From NCBI GenBank assembly GCA_019058515.1, contig JAHPYY010000113.1, positions 1 to 33,597 of the forward strand: a DNA stretch of 33,597 nucleotides, written 5' to 3'. Positions 25,583 through 33,592 of the stretch are shown here, piece by piece (position 1 is the first letter of the stretch; each line of letters starts with the position of its first letter). Under the pieces are notes generated by a model, which was not told the origin of the DNA, ran no database searches, and worked only from the letters and a program-made list of their open reading frames with translations. The position numbers and the translations under genes were made by a program. This DNA comes from Promethearchaeota archaeon (lineage in GTDB: Archaea; Asgardarchaeota; Lokiarchaeia; Sigynarchaeales; SOKP01).

Positions 25583-27560
25583 GCCGAACCTCCCTTTGTT
25601 CTTTATATATTTTTATTACATCGTTTTCAGAGCGATCCTCGTGATTGGTATACGGACATACGATTGAACACACTCCACAACCATCGCATAATTCAGTGGA
25701 GATGTGGGAAGAATACCCTTGCCATTCTTTCTGATTTGCGTCGGTGTATTGACTCATTTCGGACTCCATGGAAATTGCAGGACAATAAAAGTCCTTCATG
25801 CAGGTATGACATTTTCTACACACGTTCGCGTCCACGTAAAATGGTTGTATCTTTTCTCCTCTCCTTCTCTTATTTCTATCTGCCCATAAGGCACATGGAC
25901 CTTGTGAAATAACGATCGTTGGTCCAGGTTGCTCCAAAGCTTTTTTAAAGGATGGGACGCTGTTTTTCGCATCAAAACAATCGTTAATGATTATGTTTTC
26001 GTATCCAATGCCTCTCAATACCTCTTCAATCTTAACCTTATTCTTTTCTTTCCCTCCCGGTCCGTATCCCGTTCCTGGGTTTGGTTGTTGTCCGGTCATA
26101 GCGGTGACGGAATTATCAAGGATGATTACAAGTACATCTTCATTGTTGTTCCGAATGTTTATCATCCCGGGTAACCCTGCGTGGAAAAAAGTGCTATCTC
26201 CAATTACAGAAATAACTTTCTCGTTTGACGATAATGAAATTCCCGAACTAGTGCCTAGTGCAGCTCCCATCGCAAGTAATAGGTCGTCGGGATTCAATTT
26301 ATAGTAAATTTGTTGGTTTAAAAGAAGCATAGAATAACATCCAATATCGTTTATAAACGCAATCTTATTAGACTTCCCCGATAGAGCTCTTTGAAGGACC
26401 CAGAAGGTTGCTCTATGAGGGCATCCCGGACAGAAGACGGGAATTCTTGGGGGTAATAGGTCCTTTAATTTGTTAGCTCTTTCAACAATCTCACTATAAT
26501 CTACTGATATATCCAAGTTATAAACTTGTTTAAATACATCGTAAACGATCGGAACGTTGTATTCAAACGCTTCGCTAAAATGTCCTGAATCTTTACCTAC
26601 AACGGATAAGGCAGGATTAGTGTTTTTTGCGATTGATTGGACGTTATATTCCAAATAAGGAGAAAGTTCTTCAACAACTATTACCCCTTTCAAATCTTTA
26701 ATAAAGTCTGAAATTTTATTTTTGGGCAGCGGATAAGTAGTTCCTAATTTTAAAATTGGTGGTTGGAGGTTCAACTTTTCGCAAGACTCTAACACATAAT
26801 TATACGATATCCCAGACGTGATAATTCCAATATCTAAATTACCTTCTTTAATAAAATTAAATTCGGAATTTTCAAAGTCTGCCGCTAACGACTCCCGTCG
26901 TTCTAACATTTTCAATTTAAGCTCCCTGGCTTTCGAACCAACCGTTGAATATTTGCGGTTAAATTCTCGAAAATTTTCTCGTTTGAATTCAGTTCTGCTT
27001 AGCGGTTCTAAGGGGACAATGGTAGATTGGTGGTTAATCCTCGTAGTCGTTCTTACTAGTACTAAGGTTTTATGCTTTTCAGATATTTCGAACGCTTCTT
27101 TAACCATAGTTTTCGCTTCGATCGGATCTGAAGGTTCCAACATAGGAATATAGGAATTTGAAGCGAAAAACCTACCATCTTCTTCACTTTGCGAAGAATG
27201 ACAAAAAGGATCGTCCGCAAAGACGAGAACACACCCTTTATTAAGACCGGTGTATCCAAGGCTAAAAAAAGTATCAGCAGCTACATTCAGTCCAACACTT
27301 TTCATGGCAATAAACGAGCGCTGACCCCCCATTGACGCTCCTGCAACAATTTCAAGTGCTACTTTTTCGTTAGTGGCAATTTCCATTTTTACATCTAAAT
27401 GATTGGTGACTTGAGAAAAAGTATCTAGTATTTCCGAGATGGGAGAACCGGGGTAAAACGCAACTACTTTTACATCGGCTTCTAGGGCTCCTCGGACGAT
27501 TGCCTCGTTACATAATAGGAAAGCTTTTTCTTTTTCGGTTGAAATAATATCAGAAATCAT
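25572..27560 (-). CDS. iorA: Indolepyruvate:ferredoxin oxidoreductase, alpha subunit
   Basis: A 662-aa catalytic subunit with thiamine diphosphate. The N-terminal pyrimidine-binding domain starts Glu-Ala-Ile-Val-Arg-Gly-Ala-Leu-Glu-Ala with Tyr-Pro-Gly-Ser-Pro (about 38). Pro-Gly-Cys-Pro-His-Arg lies near residue 380. The TPP/Mg motif begins G454-D455-Ser and ends around Asp-Asn-Ser-Val-Thr-Ala-Met-Thr-Gly. The C-terminal ferredoxin domain has C581-x2-C584-x2-C587 with a further Cys-Pro, then C625-x2-C628-x2-C631-x3-C635-Pro, so two clusters are likely. The length is full. It leads the iorA-iorB-flavoprotein operon. Confidence 0.96.
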   Translation of the reverse strand: MISDIISTEKEKAFLLCNEAIVRGALEADVKVVAFYPGSPISEILDTFSQVTNHLDVKMEIATNEKVALEIVAGASMGGQRSFIAMKSVGLNVAADTFFSLGYTGLNKGCVLVFADDPFCHSSQSEEDGRFFASNSYIPMLEPSDPIEAKTMVKEAFEISEKHKTLVLVRTTTRINHQSTIVPLEPLSRTEFKRENFREFNRKYSTVGSKARELKLKMLERRESLAADFENSEFNFIKEGNLDIGIITSGISYNYVLESCEKLNLQPPILKLGTTYPLPKNKISDFIKDLKGVIVVEELSPYLEYNVQSIAKNTNPALSVVGKDSGHFSEAFEYNVPIVYDVFKQVYNLDISVDYSEIVERANKLKDLLPPRIPVFCPGCPHRATFWVLQRALSGKSNKIAFINDIGCYSMLLLNQQIYYKLNPDDLLLAMGAALGTSSGISLSSNEKVISVIGDSTFFHAGLPGMINIRNNNEDVLVIILDNSVTAMTGQQPNPGTGYGPGGKEKNKVKIEEVLRGIGYENIIINDCFDAKNSVPSFKKALEQPGPTIVISQGPCALWADRNKRRRGEKIQPFYVDANVCRKCHTCMKDFYCPAISMESEMSQYTDANQKEWQGYSSHISTELCDGCGVCSIVCPYTNHEDRSENDVIKIYKEQREVRHDL

Positions 27561-27774
27561 TTACCTGACCTAAGTTAAAGGTAATCATAAAAAGGAGTCA
27601 ATTTTAACCTCTTTTGTTAAGAGTTTCTGATATTTAATATAATTCTATTGATTATTTTTTATAATTTGAATAGTTCTCCCATTAAGTTTTTCAATAGATT
27701 ATAAGTTTTTAAAAAAAATAAAGTCCCATAAATCGATTCTAAAAACTCTTCTGTTTAATAAGCATTAGGACTTA

Positions 27775-28356
27775 TTATGTTTGAGTTTTTTTCAACATCT
27801 GTTCATAAAGTTTATTGATGGTGTTTTGAATGTTAAAGGAATCAAATTCAACGCCAACTCTAGCTTTTAAGAGCGGAGGGATGTGATCTATTTTTAAAAA
27901 TACAGGAATAATTGGCTTACCCATCGCATGTCCAGCCATCCACTCGTCCTCAACAAATTTGGATTTCAGAGCGTTAGGTGAGCAGAATAAAATCATCACA
28001 TCACACTCTCCCACATATTTATTCATGTATTTAATAAAATTATCTCTCGTGTGTTCTTCACAATACAGCACGTTTTCAATATTCTTGTAATCCGTTAACT
28101 TTTTCGCAATTTCTTTAATCTTAAATGTTTCACTATCTCTCAGAGCATAGCTAATAAACGCTAAAATTTTAAATTCTTTTTTCTTATCAACCAATAGTTT
28201 CATTTCGCTAGCCCTATCAAGAATAGCTATTAGACCAAAGGATTTAGCTTTTTCTACGATAATTTCTAGTTCTTTTGACGCTTCAGAAAACTTCCTTTCT
28301 TGAATCATTTGCTCAATAATTGGAAATTTATTTTCAAGCTCGATCTTGGTTTCCAA
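27775..28356 (-). CDS. TIR-domain reading frame, cytoplasmic half of a split receptor
   Basis: The frame starts at TTG 28356 (193 aa), but it stays open to 28461, and that extra part encodes a Glu/Lys/Arg coiled coil with no start codon or ribosome site of its own. Residues 5-60 form a helical segment. Residues about 66-190 are a TIR domain: Ala-Phe-Ile-Ser-Tyr opens strand A, Cys-Asp-Val-Met-Ile-Leu-Phe-Cys-Ser-Pro is strand D, Glu-Asp-Glu-Trp contains the likely conserved Glu, and Lys-Pro-Ile-Ile-Pro-Val-Phe follows. TIR domains act as assembly modules or NAD-cleaving enzymes. The upstream frame (28373-29848) ends right here after a transmembrane helix; together they make one receptor-like gene split by an A8 run. 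Standalone expression is unlikely. Confidence 0.8.
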   Translation of the reverse strand: METKIELENKFPIIEQMIQERKFSEASKELEIIVEKAKSFGLIAILDRASEMKLLVDKKKEFKILAFISYALRDSETFKIKEIAKKLTDYKNIENVLYCEEHTRDNFIKYMNKYVGECDVMILFCSPNALKSKFVEDEWMAGHAMGKPIIPVFLKIDHIPPLLKARVGVEFDSFNIQNTINKLYEQMLKKTQT

Positions 28357-28372
28357 TTTTTCTTTATCATAT

Positions 28373-29848
28373 CTATCTCTTTCCTCTCTTTCCTTTCTCT
28401 CTAACTCCTCTTTTTTTGCTATCTCTTCTTCTCTCTCCAGTCTTTTTCTTTCTTTTTTTTCCTACCTTCCGGCTTTTTATGCTTTTCCGTTTAATTATAA
28501 GTATTAGCAATATTGCTATTGCAGAGATAACTATAGCAGGTATAACTATAATCAGGGTTAGATTGCTCAACTCAGACAACGGATCGGTTCCTATTTGTAT
28601 TTCTTGCCCGTCATCATACCCATCTCCATCGGTATCAGAGCTATTAGGGTCAGTCTTGTAAGTTATAACCTCCGAATAATCGTTTAATCCATCCCCATCA
28701 GTGTCTGATTTGCTAGGATCTGTAGAATAAGTGCTTAGTTCATCGTAATCTGACAAACCATCCTCATCTGTGTCTAATGACAACTTAAAAACAGCAAAAT
28801 CCTCTCCCGTAATATAGACATTTCCCCATGAGTCTACAGCAACATCCTCTCCTCTGGTTATAATTGAAAAAGTATCATTATACAGTAAACTTCCCGAAGA
28901 ATCGTACTTTAGTAAAACTGCATTGTTTTCGGTTTTTCCCGTAATATAAACATTTCCAGAGCTGTTGTCTAATGTAATTCCATACGAATAGTCTGCATCT
29001 GAGCTCTCCCATATTGAATCAAATACCGGATTCCCAGAGGTATCGAACTTTATTAAGAATAAATCCTCCTCTGTTGATGCGTAGGTCACATAACCTGTAA
29101 TATATACATTCCCAGTACTATCTACATCAATTCCTTCTGGATATTCATTGAGTGCATCTGCCAACCACCATGTATTGTTCCACAACCAATTTCCTGATGA
29201 GTTATATTTACTCACTAATAATTTATTTTTCTCATCATTGTAAACTTGTCCGACTGCGTAAATATTTCCAGAATTATCAAGTGCAAAGTCTAGGAAAGGG
29301 TATCCTAAATAAATATTCTCTTCTAACCAATTTCCAAAAGAATCACTTATTAGCATGTATCCTTTATTATCAATTACATATATATTTCCTTTATTATCAA
29401 TTTCAATCCCAATTGCGTACCTTTCATATTGAGCTGGCCATGAATGAGCCCACATCGAAGTTCCAGAAGGATCGAATTTTACGAAGTACAACGATTTTCC
29501 ATAACTTCTGGTATATCCTGCGATAATCACATTCCCCGAGTCATCTATCGCTAAGTCGCACGCACCTTCGCTTTCAGGACCTCCTGTTGAGGTTTCCCAT
29601 AATAGATTTCCAGAAGAATCATATTTCAATAGATATATTTGTCCGTTTTGATCTGTACTGTTTCCTGTAACGTATATATTTCCAGAATCATCTAACGTAA
29701 TTGCCTTTCCACCCAAATTATAATAAATCGGAGATTTGTACCAATCTTCTATATATTCGCTGCTGGTTGAGGGAAAAGATTCCATAGGCGATAAAAGTTT
29801 TAAATAATCTGTGGACAATAATATTCCAATTAGAATTAAAAAACACAT
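28373..29848 (-). CDS. Beta-propeller and TSP3 surface protein, extracellular half of a split TIR receptor
   Basis: A 491-aa frame. It begins with a hydrophobic signal segment (about 1-20), then SBBP/propeller repeats up to about residue 355 with the recurring form Asp-Ser-Ser-Gly-Asn-x-Tyr-Val/Ile-Thr-Gly. Three TSP3-like calcium repeats (Asp-Thr-Asp-Gly-Asp-Gly type, about 360-425) and one transmembrane helix (about 430-453) follow, then a basic stop-transfer stretch. After T8 (28453-28460) the frame runs into an implausible Lys/Arg tail and ends. Shifting one base there gives a coiled coil and the TIR domain, about 691 aa in all. Upstream, ATG 29896 would give a better signal peptide (Lys-Asp-Lys-Lys lead), but a TGA (29873-29875) interrupts it. 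Either this is a decaying gene or it is controlled by slippage. Confidence 0.8.
   Translation of the reverse strand: MCFLILIGILLSTDYLKLLSPMESFPSTSSEYIEDWYKSPIYYNLGGKAITLDDSGNIYVTGNSTDQNGQIYLLKYDSSGNLLWETSTGGPESEGACDLAIDDSGNVIIAGYTRSYGKSLYFVKFDPSGTSMWAHSWPAQYERYAIGIEIDNKGNIYVIDNKGYMLISDSFGNWLEENIYLGYPFLDFALDNSGNIYAVGQVYNDEKNKLLVSKYNSSGNWLWNNTWWLADALNEYPEGIDVDSTGNVYITGYVTYASTEEDLFLIKFDTSGNPVFDSIWESSDADYSYGITLDNSSGNVYITGKTENNAVLLKYDSSGSLLYNDTFSIITRGEDVAVDSWGNVYITGEDFAVFKLSLDTDEDGLSDYDELSTYSTDPSKSDTDGDGLNDYSEVITYKTDPNSSDTDGDGYDDGQEIQIGTDPLSELSNLTLIIVIPAIVISAIAILLILIIKRKSIKSRKVGKKRKKKTGERRRDSKKRGVREKGKRGKR
28453..28460 (-). other. A8 homopolymer at the split between propeller and TIR frames
   Basis: On the coding (minus) strand GGA is followed by eight A bases in all. 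Removing one A, or adding two, joins the membrane protein frame to the coiled coil and TIR frame without any other change. The run could be an assembly or sequencing error, a phase-variable tract, or a site of transcript slippage. Confidence 0.6.
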
Positions 29849-29896
29849 CAATATGGTTATTTTTTTATCTTTTCAGCTTATCCCGATGGATTTCAT

Positions 29897-30406
29897 TGCT
29901 AATTCACTTTAAATATTGGATGTTAAAATAGAAAAATAATAAGATCATATTTAACATTTGTGTAGAAAAAGTAATCTGTAATTAAAAAGGTAAATAGAAA
30001 ACACCAAATAGGAAAACAGTAACAGATTTATGATAATGTATTTTATAAAGGCAATCCATTCCCAAATTAAGTTTGTTAGGAGCTCTAAAATGCAGTTCTA
30101 GGACATCTTAACAGCGTACCATAGTAATCCAAACAAGTTCTTATCCAAAAAGATTTATTTAATCCTTTTCTCTCTCATTTCTACATAGTTTGGTACATGA
30201 GTCTTTGCTTTTTTATTAATTAATTTTTATAAAACACATTTAGTGCATCCATAATGCATTGAGTTGCGATGAAAGGCGATTTTAAAAAAGTGCTAAGACA
30301 ATTTAAAGGAAAGAAAAATCTAGATAATATTTAAAACTAATCCTTGTGATAGGATCAATGAACTTAAGTTATCTTAAGTACAAATTTATTTTGAAGAGGA
30401 ATCATT
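29897..30406. other. Long intergenic region with no convincing gene
   Basis: About 500 bases of A/T-rich DNA between the receptor and the corrinoid protein gene. A 21-codon ATG frame at 30269-30334 (Lys/Arg-rich) is the longest item of interest and is not convincing. A paired CTTAAG element near its right end is listed separately. I see no RNA gene. Confidence 0.5.
30362..30379 (+). promoter_or_regulatory. Twin CTTAAG element before the corrinoid protein gene
   Basis: Two CTTAAG palindromes (30363-30368 and 30373-30378) start exactly 10 bases apart, one helical turn, and also read as ACTTAA...TTAAGT. They lie 29 bases before the ATG, with GAGGA (30396-30400) as the Shine-Dalgarno site. A regulator dimer could bind here; this is inference. 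Confidence 0.35.
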
Positions 30407-31036
30407 ATGTCTGAGGATTTAGTAAAACTTATAGTGGATTTATATGAAAAAGAAGCTATAGAATTAGTACAGAAAAGAGTTGATGCTGGAGAAGACCCTT
30501 TAAATATTTTAGAAGAAGTTAGAACCGCAATGGCTAAGGTTGGAGAAAAATTCGAAAGTAAGGAATTTTTCTTACCTGACTTAATAATGTCTGGAGAAAT
30601 TCTAAAACAAATAACAGAGGTTTTAGAACCAAAACTTAAAGCCGGTTCCGAGGCTCAGAGTAAAGGAAAAATAGTTCTGGGTACCGTTTTCGGTGATATA
30701 CACGATATAGGTAAAGATATTGTAAAATTTATGTTGGAATCAAATGGATTTGAGGTTTTTGATCTTGGTGTAAATGTGCCAAAACAAAAATTCGTAGAAA
30801 AAATAAAGGAAGTGAATGCAAAAGTAGTTGGTTTAAGTGGATTCTTAACCTTAGCCTATGACGCTATGAAGGATACGATAGATGAGTTCACAAAAGAAGG
30901 TCTAAGAGAAAATTTAAAGATTATGATTGGCGGTGGACAAATAAATGAGAAAGTTAGGCAATATGTGGGTGCTGATTCCTATGGAAAAGACGCGGTCGAA
31001 GCAGTAAGTCTCGCCAGTGAGTGGATGAGTGAATAG
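30407..31036 (+). CDS. Corrinoid-binding protein of a methyltransferase system (MtbC/MtaC type)
   Basis: A 209-aa protein with the two parts of a corrinoid shuttle. The N-terminal helical cap (about 1-80) includes Phe-Phe-Leu-Pro-Asp-Leu-Ile-Met-Ser-Gly. The B12-binding Rossmann domain has D97-x-H99-x2-G102 (Gly-Asp-Ile-His-Asp-Ile-Gly-Lys), whose His binds cobalt, then Gly-Leu-Ser-Gly-Phe-Leu-Thr and Gly-Gly-Gly-Gln. It carries a methyl group between a substrate-specific methyltransferase and a second acceptor enzyme. The gene is followed after 41 nt by a UroD-family methyltransferase, so the two form an operon. The methyl donor (methylamine, methanol, methoxy-aromatic or other) is not shown by sequence. 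Confidence 0.93.
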   Translation: MSEDLVKLIVDLYEKEAIELVQKRVDAGEDPLNILEEVRTAMAKVGEKFESKEFFLPDLIMSGEILKQITEVLEPKLKAGSEAQSKGKIVLGTVFGDIHDIGKDIVKFMLESNGFEVFDLGVNVPKQKFVEKIKEVNAKVVGLSGFLTLAYDAMKDTIDEFTKEGLRENLKIMIGGGQINEKVRQYVGADSYGKDAVEAVSLASEWMSE

Positions 31037-31077
31037 GATTGGTCCTCAGTAGAAAAATTTGTTGGAGGTTATAAAAA

Positions 31078-32403
31078 ATGGAAAATGTATCTTTGGATGC
31101 AAAACAAGAGGAGATGTTTGAAAGGTGGCTTACACCCCAAAATATAGAATTTACTAGCCCAGAAAACGAGAAGTTGTATAAGGATAGAGTTACAAGGATA
31201 AAGGATATAGTTCAATTGAAAAAAAAACCCGATAGAGTACCTGTAGTTCTAATGCTTGGATTTTTCCCGGCATTTTACAGTGGAATAACCACAAAAGACG
31301 CTATGTATGATTACGAGAAACTCCATAACGCGTGGAAAAAAATGATCTTGGATTTTCAACCAGACGCTCACATAGGTTGTTTTGTACCAGGTCCAGGAAA
31401 ACTTTTTGATATTCTTGATTATAAATTGTACGCCTGGCCGGGTCATGGAGTCGATACAAACCTTTCTTACCAATGCCTTGAGAGCGAGTATATGAAGGAA
31501 AACGAGTATGATGCCTTTATTCAAGATCCTTCAGGCTACTTTCGAAGTGTTTATTTGCCCCGCGTATTTGGAACGTTAGAGCCATTCAAACAGTTAGCGC
31601 CTCTCACTAATATAGTTGAATTGCCATTTACTGGTGGAAATCTTTTACAATATGGTCTCCCAGATGTTCAAAATGCTCTTAAAGCTCTTATGGAGGCAGG
31701 AAGCGAAGCCTTAAAGTGGGCTGGAACCCTTGGTGCTTACGATAAGGAAATGGCAGAACTTGGATTTCCAAATTTCTTTGGAGGAGCTGCTAAGGCACCC
31801 TATGATACTCTTGGTGATACTTTAAGAGGGACAAGGGGAATAATGCTTGATTTATATCGACAACCAGAAAAAGTCCATAAGGCTCTTGACGTAATAACGC
31901 CTTTAATGGTTAATATGGGCGTATCAATGGCAAATATGAATGGAAATCCTATCGTATTTATTCCTTTACATAAGGGAGCGGACGGTTTCCTTTCTGATGA
32001 GCAATTCAAAACTTTCTACTGGCCTTCGTTCAAGAAAGTGCTAATGGGTCTAATAGAACAAGGATGCGTACCTTTTTCATACGTTGAAGGGGGTTTTAAT
32101 TCACGTCTTGAAGTCATTAAAGATTTACCCAAGGGTAAAGTCATATGGGCGTTTGATTTAACCGACATGGGAAAAGCCAAAGAAATTTTAGGCGATTCCG
32201 CATGTATAGGAGGGAATATGCCTATCTCTCTGTTAAATATAGGCACAGCACAAGAAGTAAAAGATTACGCAAAAAATTTAATTGATACGGCCGGTAAAGG
32301 CGGCGGATTCCTTATGATGAATGGTGCGGTAATAGATGAAGCGAAACCAGAGAATCTTAAAGCCATGATTGACTTTACTAAGGAATACGGCGTATATAAA
32401 TAG
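31078..32403 (+). CDS. Uroporphyrinogen decarboxylase family methyltransferase
   Basis: A 441-aa UroD-fold (TIM barrel) protein of the group that partners corrinoid proteins, such as MtaA/MtbA and O-demethylase methyltransferases, and not the haem enzyme. It is longer than MtbA/MtaA (about 340 aa). Possible zinc ligands are H298 (Pro-Leu-His-Lys-Gly), E337 (Tyr-Val-Glu-Gly-Gly) and C376 (Ser-Ala-Cys-Ile-Gly-Gly-Asn-Met); the exact His-x-Cys motif of MtbA is not present. The N-terminal region 1-45 is an extra helical lead. GGAGGT (31064-31069) fixes the ATG. It probably moves a methyl group between the adjacent corrinoid protein and a substrate or acceptor. Its last codons are duplicated downstream (see the repeat). 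Confidence 0.88.
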   Translation: MENVSLDAKQEEMFERWLTPQNIEFTSPENEKLYKDRVTRIKDIVQLKKKPDRVPVVLMLGFFPAFYSGITTKDAMYDYEKLHNAWKKMILDFQPDAHIGCFVPGPGKLFDILDYKLYAWPGHGVDTNLSYQCLESEYMKENEYDAFIQDPSGYFRSVYLPRVFGTLEPFKQLAPLTNIVELPFTGGNLLQYGLPDVQNALKALMEAGSEALKWAGTLGAYDKEMAELGFPNFFGGAAKAPYDTLGDTLRGTRGIMLDLYRQPEKVHKALDVITPLMVNMGVSMANMNGNPIVFIPLHKGADGFLSDEQFKTFYWPSFKKVLMGLIEQGCVPFSYVEGGFNSRLEVIKDLPKGKVIWAFDLTDMGKAKEILGDSACIGGNMPISLLNIGTAQEVKDYAKNLIDTAGKGGGFLMMNGAVIDEAKPENLKAMIDFTKEYGVYK

Positions 32404-32426
32404 AGATACGGTGTATATAAATAGAG
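32385..32426 (+). repeat. 21-bp tandem duplication across the methyltransferase stop codon
   Basis: Two 21-base copies (32385-32405 and 32406-32426) differ at one base (C to T). Each encodes Tyr-Gly-Val-Tyr-Lys then TAG in the same frame, so the second copy repeats the protein tail and stop just after the real stop. It is a recent slippage event in the 3' end. Confidence 0.85.
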
Positions 32427-32516
32427 ATAATTCAATTTTTTTTTTTCTTTCTAACAAATTTTTAATTTGAAGAGGGAATTTCTATCAATTGAAAAAAAAA
32501 ATCCTTTGTCGCTAAA

Positions 32517-32813
32517 TTATTGAAAATTGAGTAACTTAAAAAAACTAAAAAATGGTGTTGAGGAAGTCGAGGGAAATTCTTCTCCCATAGGGTTTGACTC
32601 CTCTTCGGAAAACTCGCGAAAGTCTTCCAACAGTTCGCAAAACTCGTAGTGGTTGACGTTAGTTTCTCCTTTAGTGATGAACTCTCGAAGCTTGGTAACA
32701 GTCTCTTGGCGAAAGGTTTCGAGGTCGCGCTTTCTATTCATCTCGGTTTTAACTACTTTCGATTTCGTGGCTTCGTACAATGTTTCTAGCTCGCTATACT
32801 TCAAGTAACGCAA
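32517..32813 (-). CDS. Helical protein or gene tail of unknown function (98 aa, no good start)
   Basis: The frame has only a TTG start (32813); a TAA precedes it a few codons upstream after Ala-Glu-Glu-Tyr. The product is Glu/Lys/Arg-rich and helical (Leu-Glu-Thr-Leu-Tyr-Glu-Ala, Leu-Glu-Asp-Phe-Arg-Glu-Phe-Ser-Glu-Glu-Glu), ending in a Ser/Phe-rich tail. Its DNA is clearly richer in G+C than the surroundings and uses codons such as CGC, CTC and GAG. A second damaged copy of the Asp-Phe-Arg-Glu-Phe part lies at 4721-4764. It may be the end of a transferred or mobile gene, or a well-expressed small protein. I do not recognise the family. Confidence 0.4.
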   Translation of the reverse strand: MRYLKYSELETLYEATKSKVVKTEMNRKRDLETFRQETVTKLREFITKGETNVNHYEFCELLEDFREFSEEESNPMGEEFPSTSSTPFFSFFKLLNFQ

Positions 32814-32830
32814 GTACTCTTCGGCTTAAA

Positions 32831-32848
32831 TTGGCTTGAAAAAGCCAA
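32831..32848. other. Perfect 7-bp hairpin with a GAAA loop
   Basis: TTGGCTT and AAGCCAA flank GAAA, giving a GNRA tetraloop hairpin just upstream of the helical frame on the minus strand. It is followed by A/T-rich DNA. It could be an RNA structure, part of a terminator, or the end of a mobile element; no further evidence. Confidence 0.4.
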
Positions 32849-32998
32849 ATTAACGAAATTTATCGCTTCAATCCGTGAATAATTCTGATATTTAAAAAAT
32901 CAATACATGGGGAAAAGATTAAACCAGATTAAAGAAAAAAAATACATAGTATTTATTATTGGGGGGTTTCTTTTCATATAAAAAAAGAGTAAGAAAAA

Positions 32999-33592
32999 TT
33001 ATTTATTTCTTGTTTTAATGGGAAAAGCAATATAATAGGAGATAACACCGATTAGCAGAAATATCGAGCCGATTAATAAAAGCAAAGTCTCCACATTGGA
33101 GTATGAATCGTAAACAATTAAAAAATTAGAAATTCCTATAAATATAAAACCTAAACCTAATGATTTAAATCTTCTTAATTTAATTTTTGGAATATCTCCT
33201 ATTTTTAAATTTCGATATTCGGGATACCACGCGTATAAAACTAACAGATAAGTCATTATTGCCCCAAATTGATAAACCGTTATTGCTATATAATAAAGCC
33301 AAATTAGATCGTAAATTAACCCAATAAGACCGACTATTGATGAAATAGTATAGTCAACAATATTAATAAGCTGGACTTGTATACTTCTAGCATCGGTAAA
33401 GAAACGTGTTATATATCTGTCAGTTTGTCTTAACCAAGCATTTCCTGCATATTCAGTTAAAGGAAGAGTTGAGAGAACAAAAAATATAATTGGAATTATT
33501 TTAAAAAGTGAAGGTAGGAATATAAATTTACAAATCATCATAGAAGCATATAAGAAAAGCATGATGAGATGTAAAATTAAAAATGTAAACAA
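32999..33592 (-). CDS. Multi-pass membrane protein, 5' end probably outside the window
   Basis: At least 197 aa with hydrophobic segments near 3-25, 28-45, 78-98, 99-120, 148-162 and 167-190, plus a polar loop with Arg-Gln-Thr-Asp-Arg-Tyr-Ile-Thr. The only start inside the window is TTG 33592, five bases from the edge, and the frame is open to the end, so the true start lies beyond. The family is not recognised. Confidence 0.6.
   Translation of the reverse strand: MFTFLILHLIMLFLYASMMICKFIFLPSLFKIIPIIFFVLSTLPLTEYAGNAWLRQTDRYITRFFTDARSIQVQLINIVDYTISSIVGLIGLIYDLIWLYYIAITVYQFGAIMTYLLVLYAWYPEYRNLKIGDIPKIKLRRFKSLGLGFIFIGISNFLIVYDSYSNVETLLLLIGSIFLLIGVISYYIAFPIKTRNK

Noticed and set aside
28453..28461. 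Classical -1 ribosomal frameshifting at the A8 run
   Set aside because: Joining the two frames needs a +1 shift (or -2), not -1, so the common slippery-site mechanism does not fit.
30269..30334. 21-codon Lys/Arg-rich frame starting with ATG
   Set aside because: Too short, no ribosome site, no homology I recognise; it can easily arise in A/T-rich DNA.
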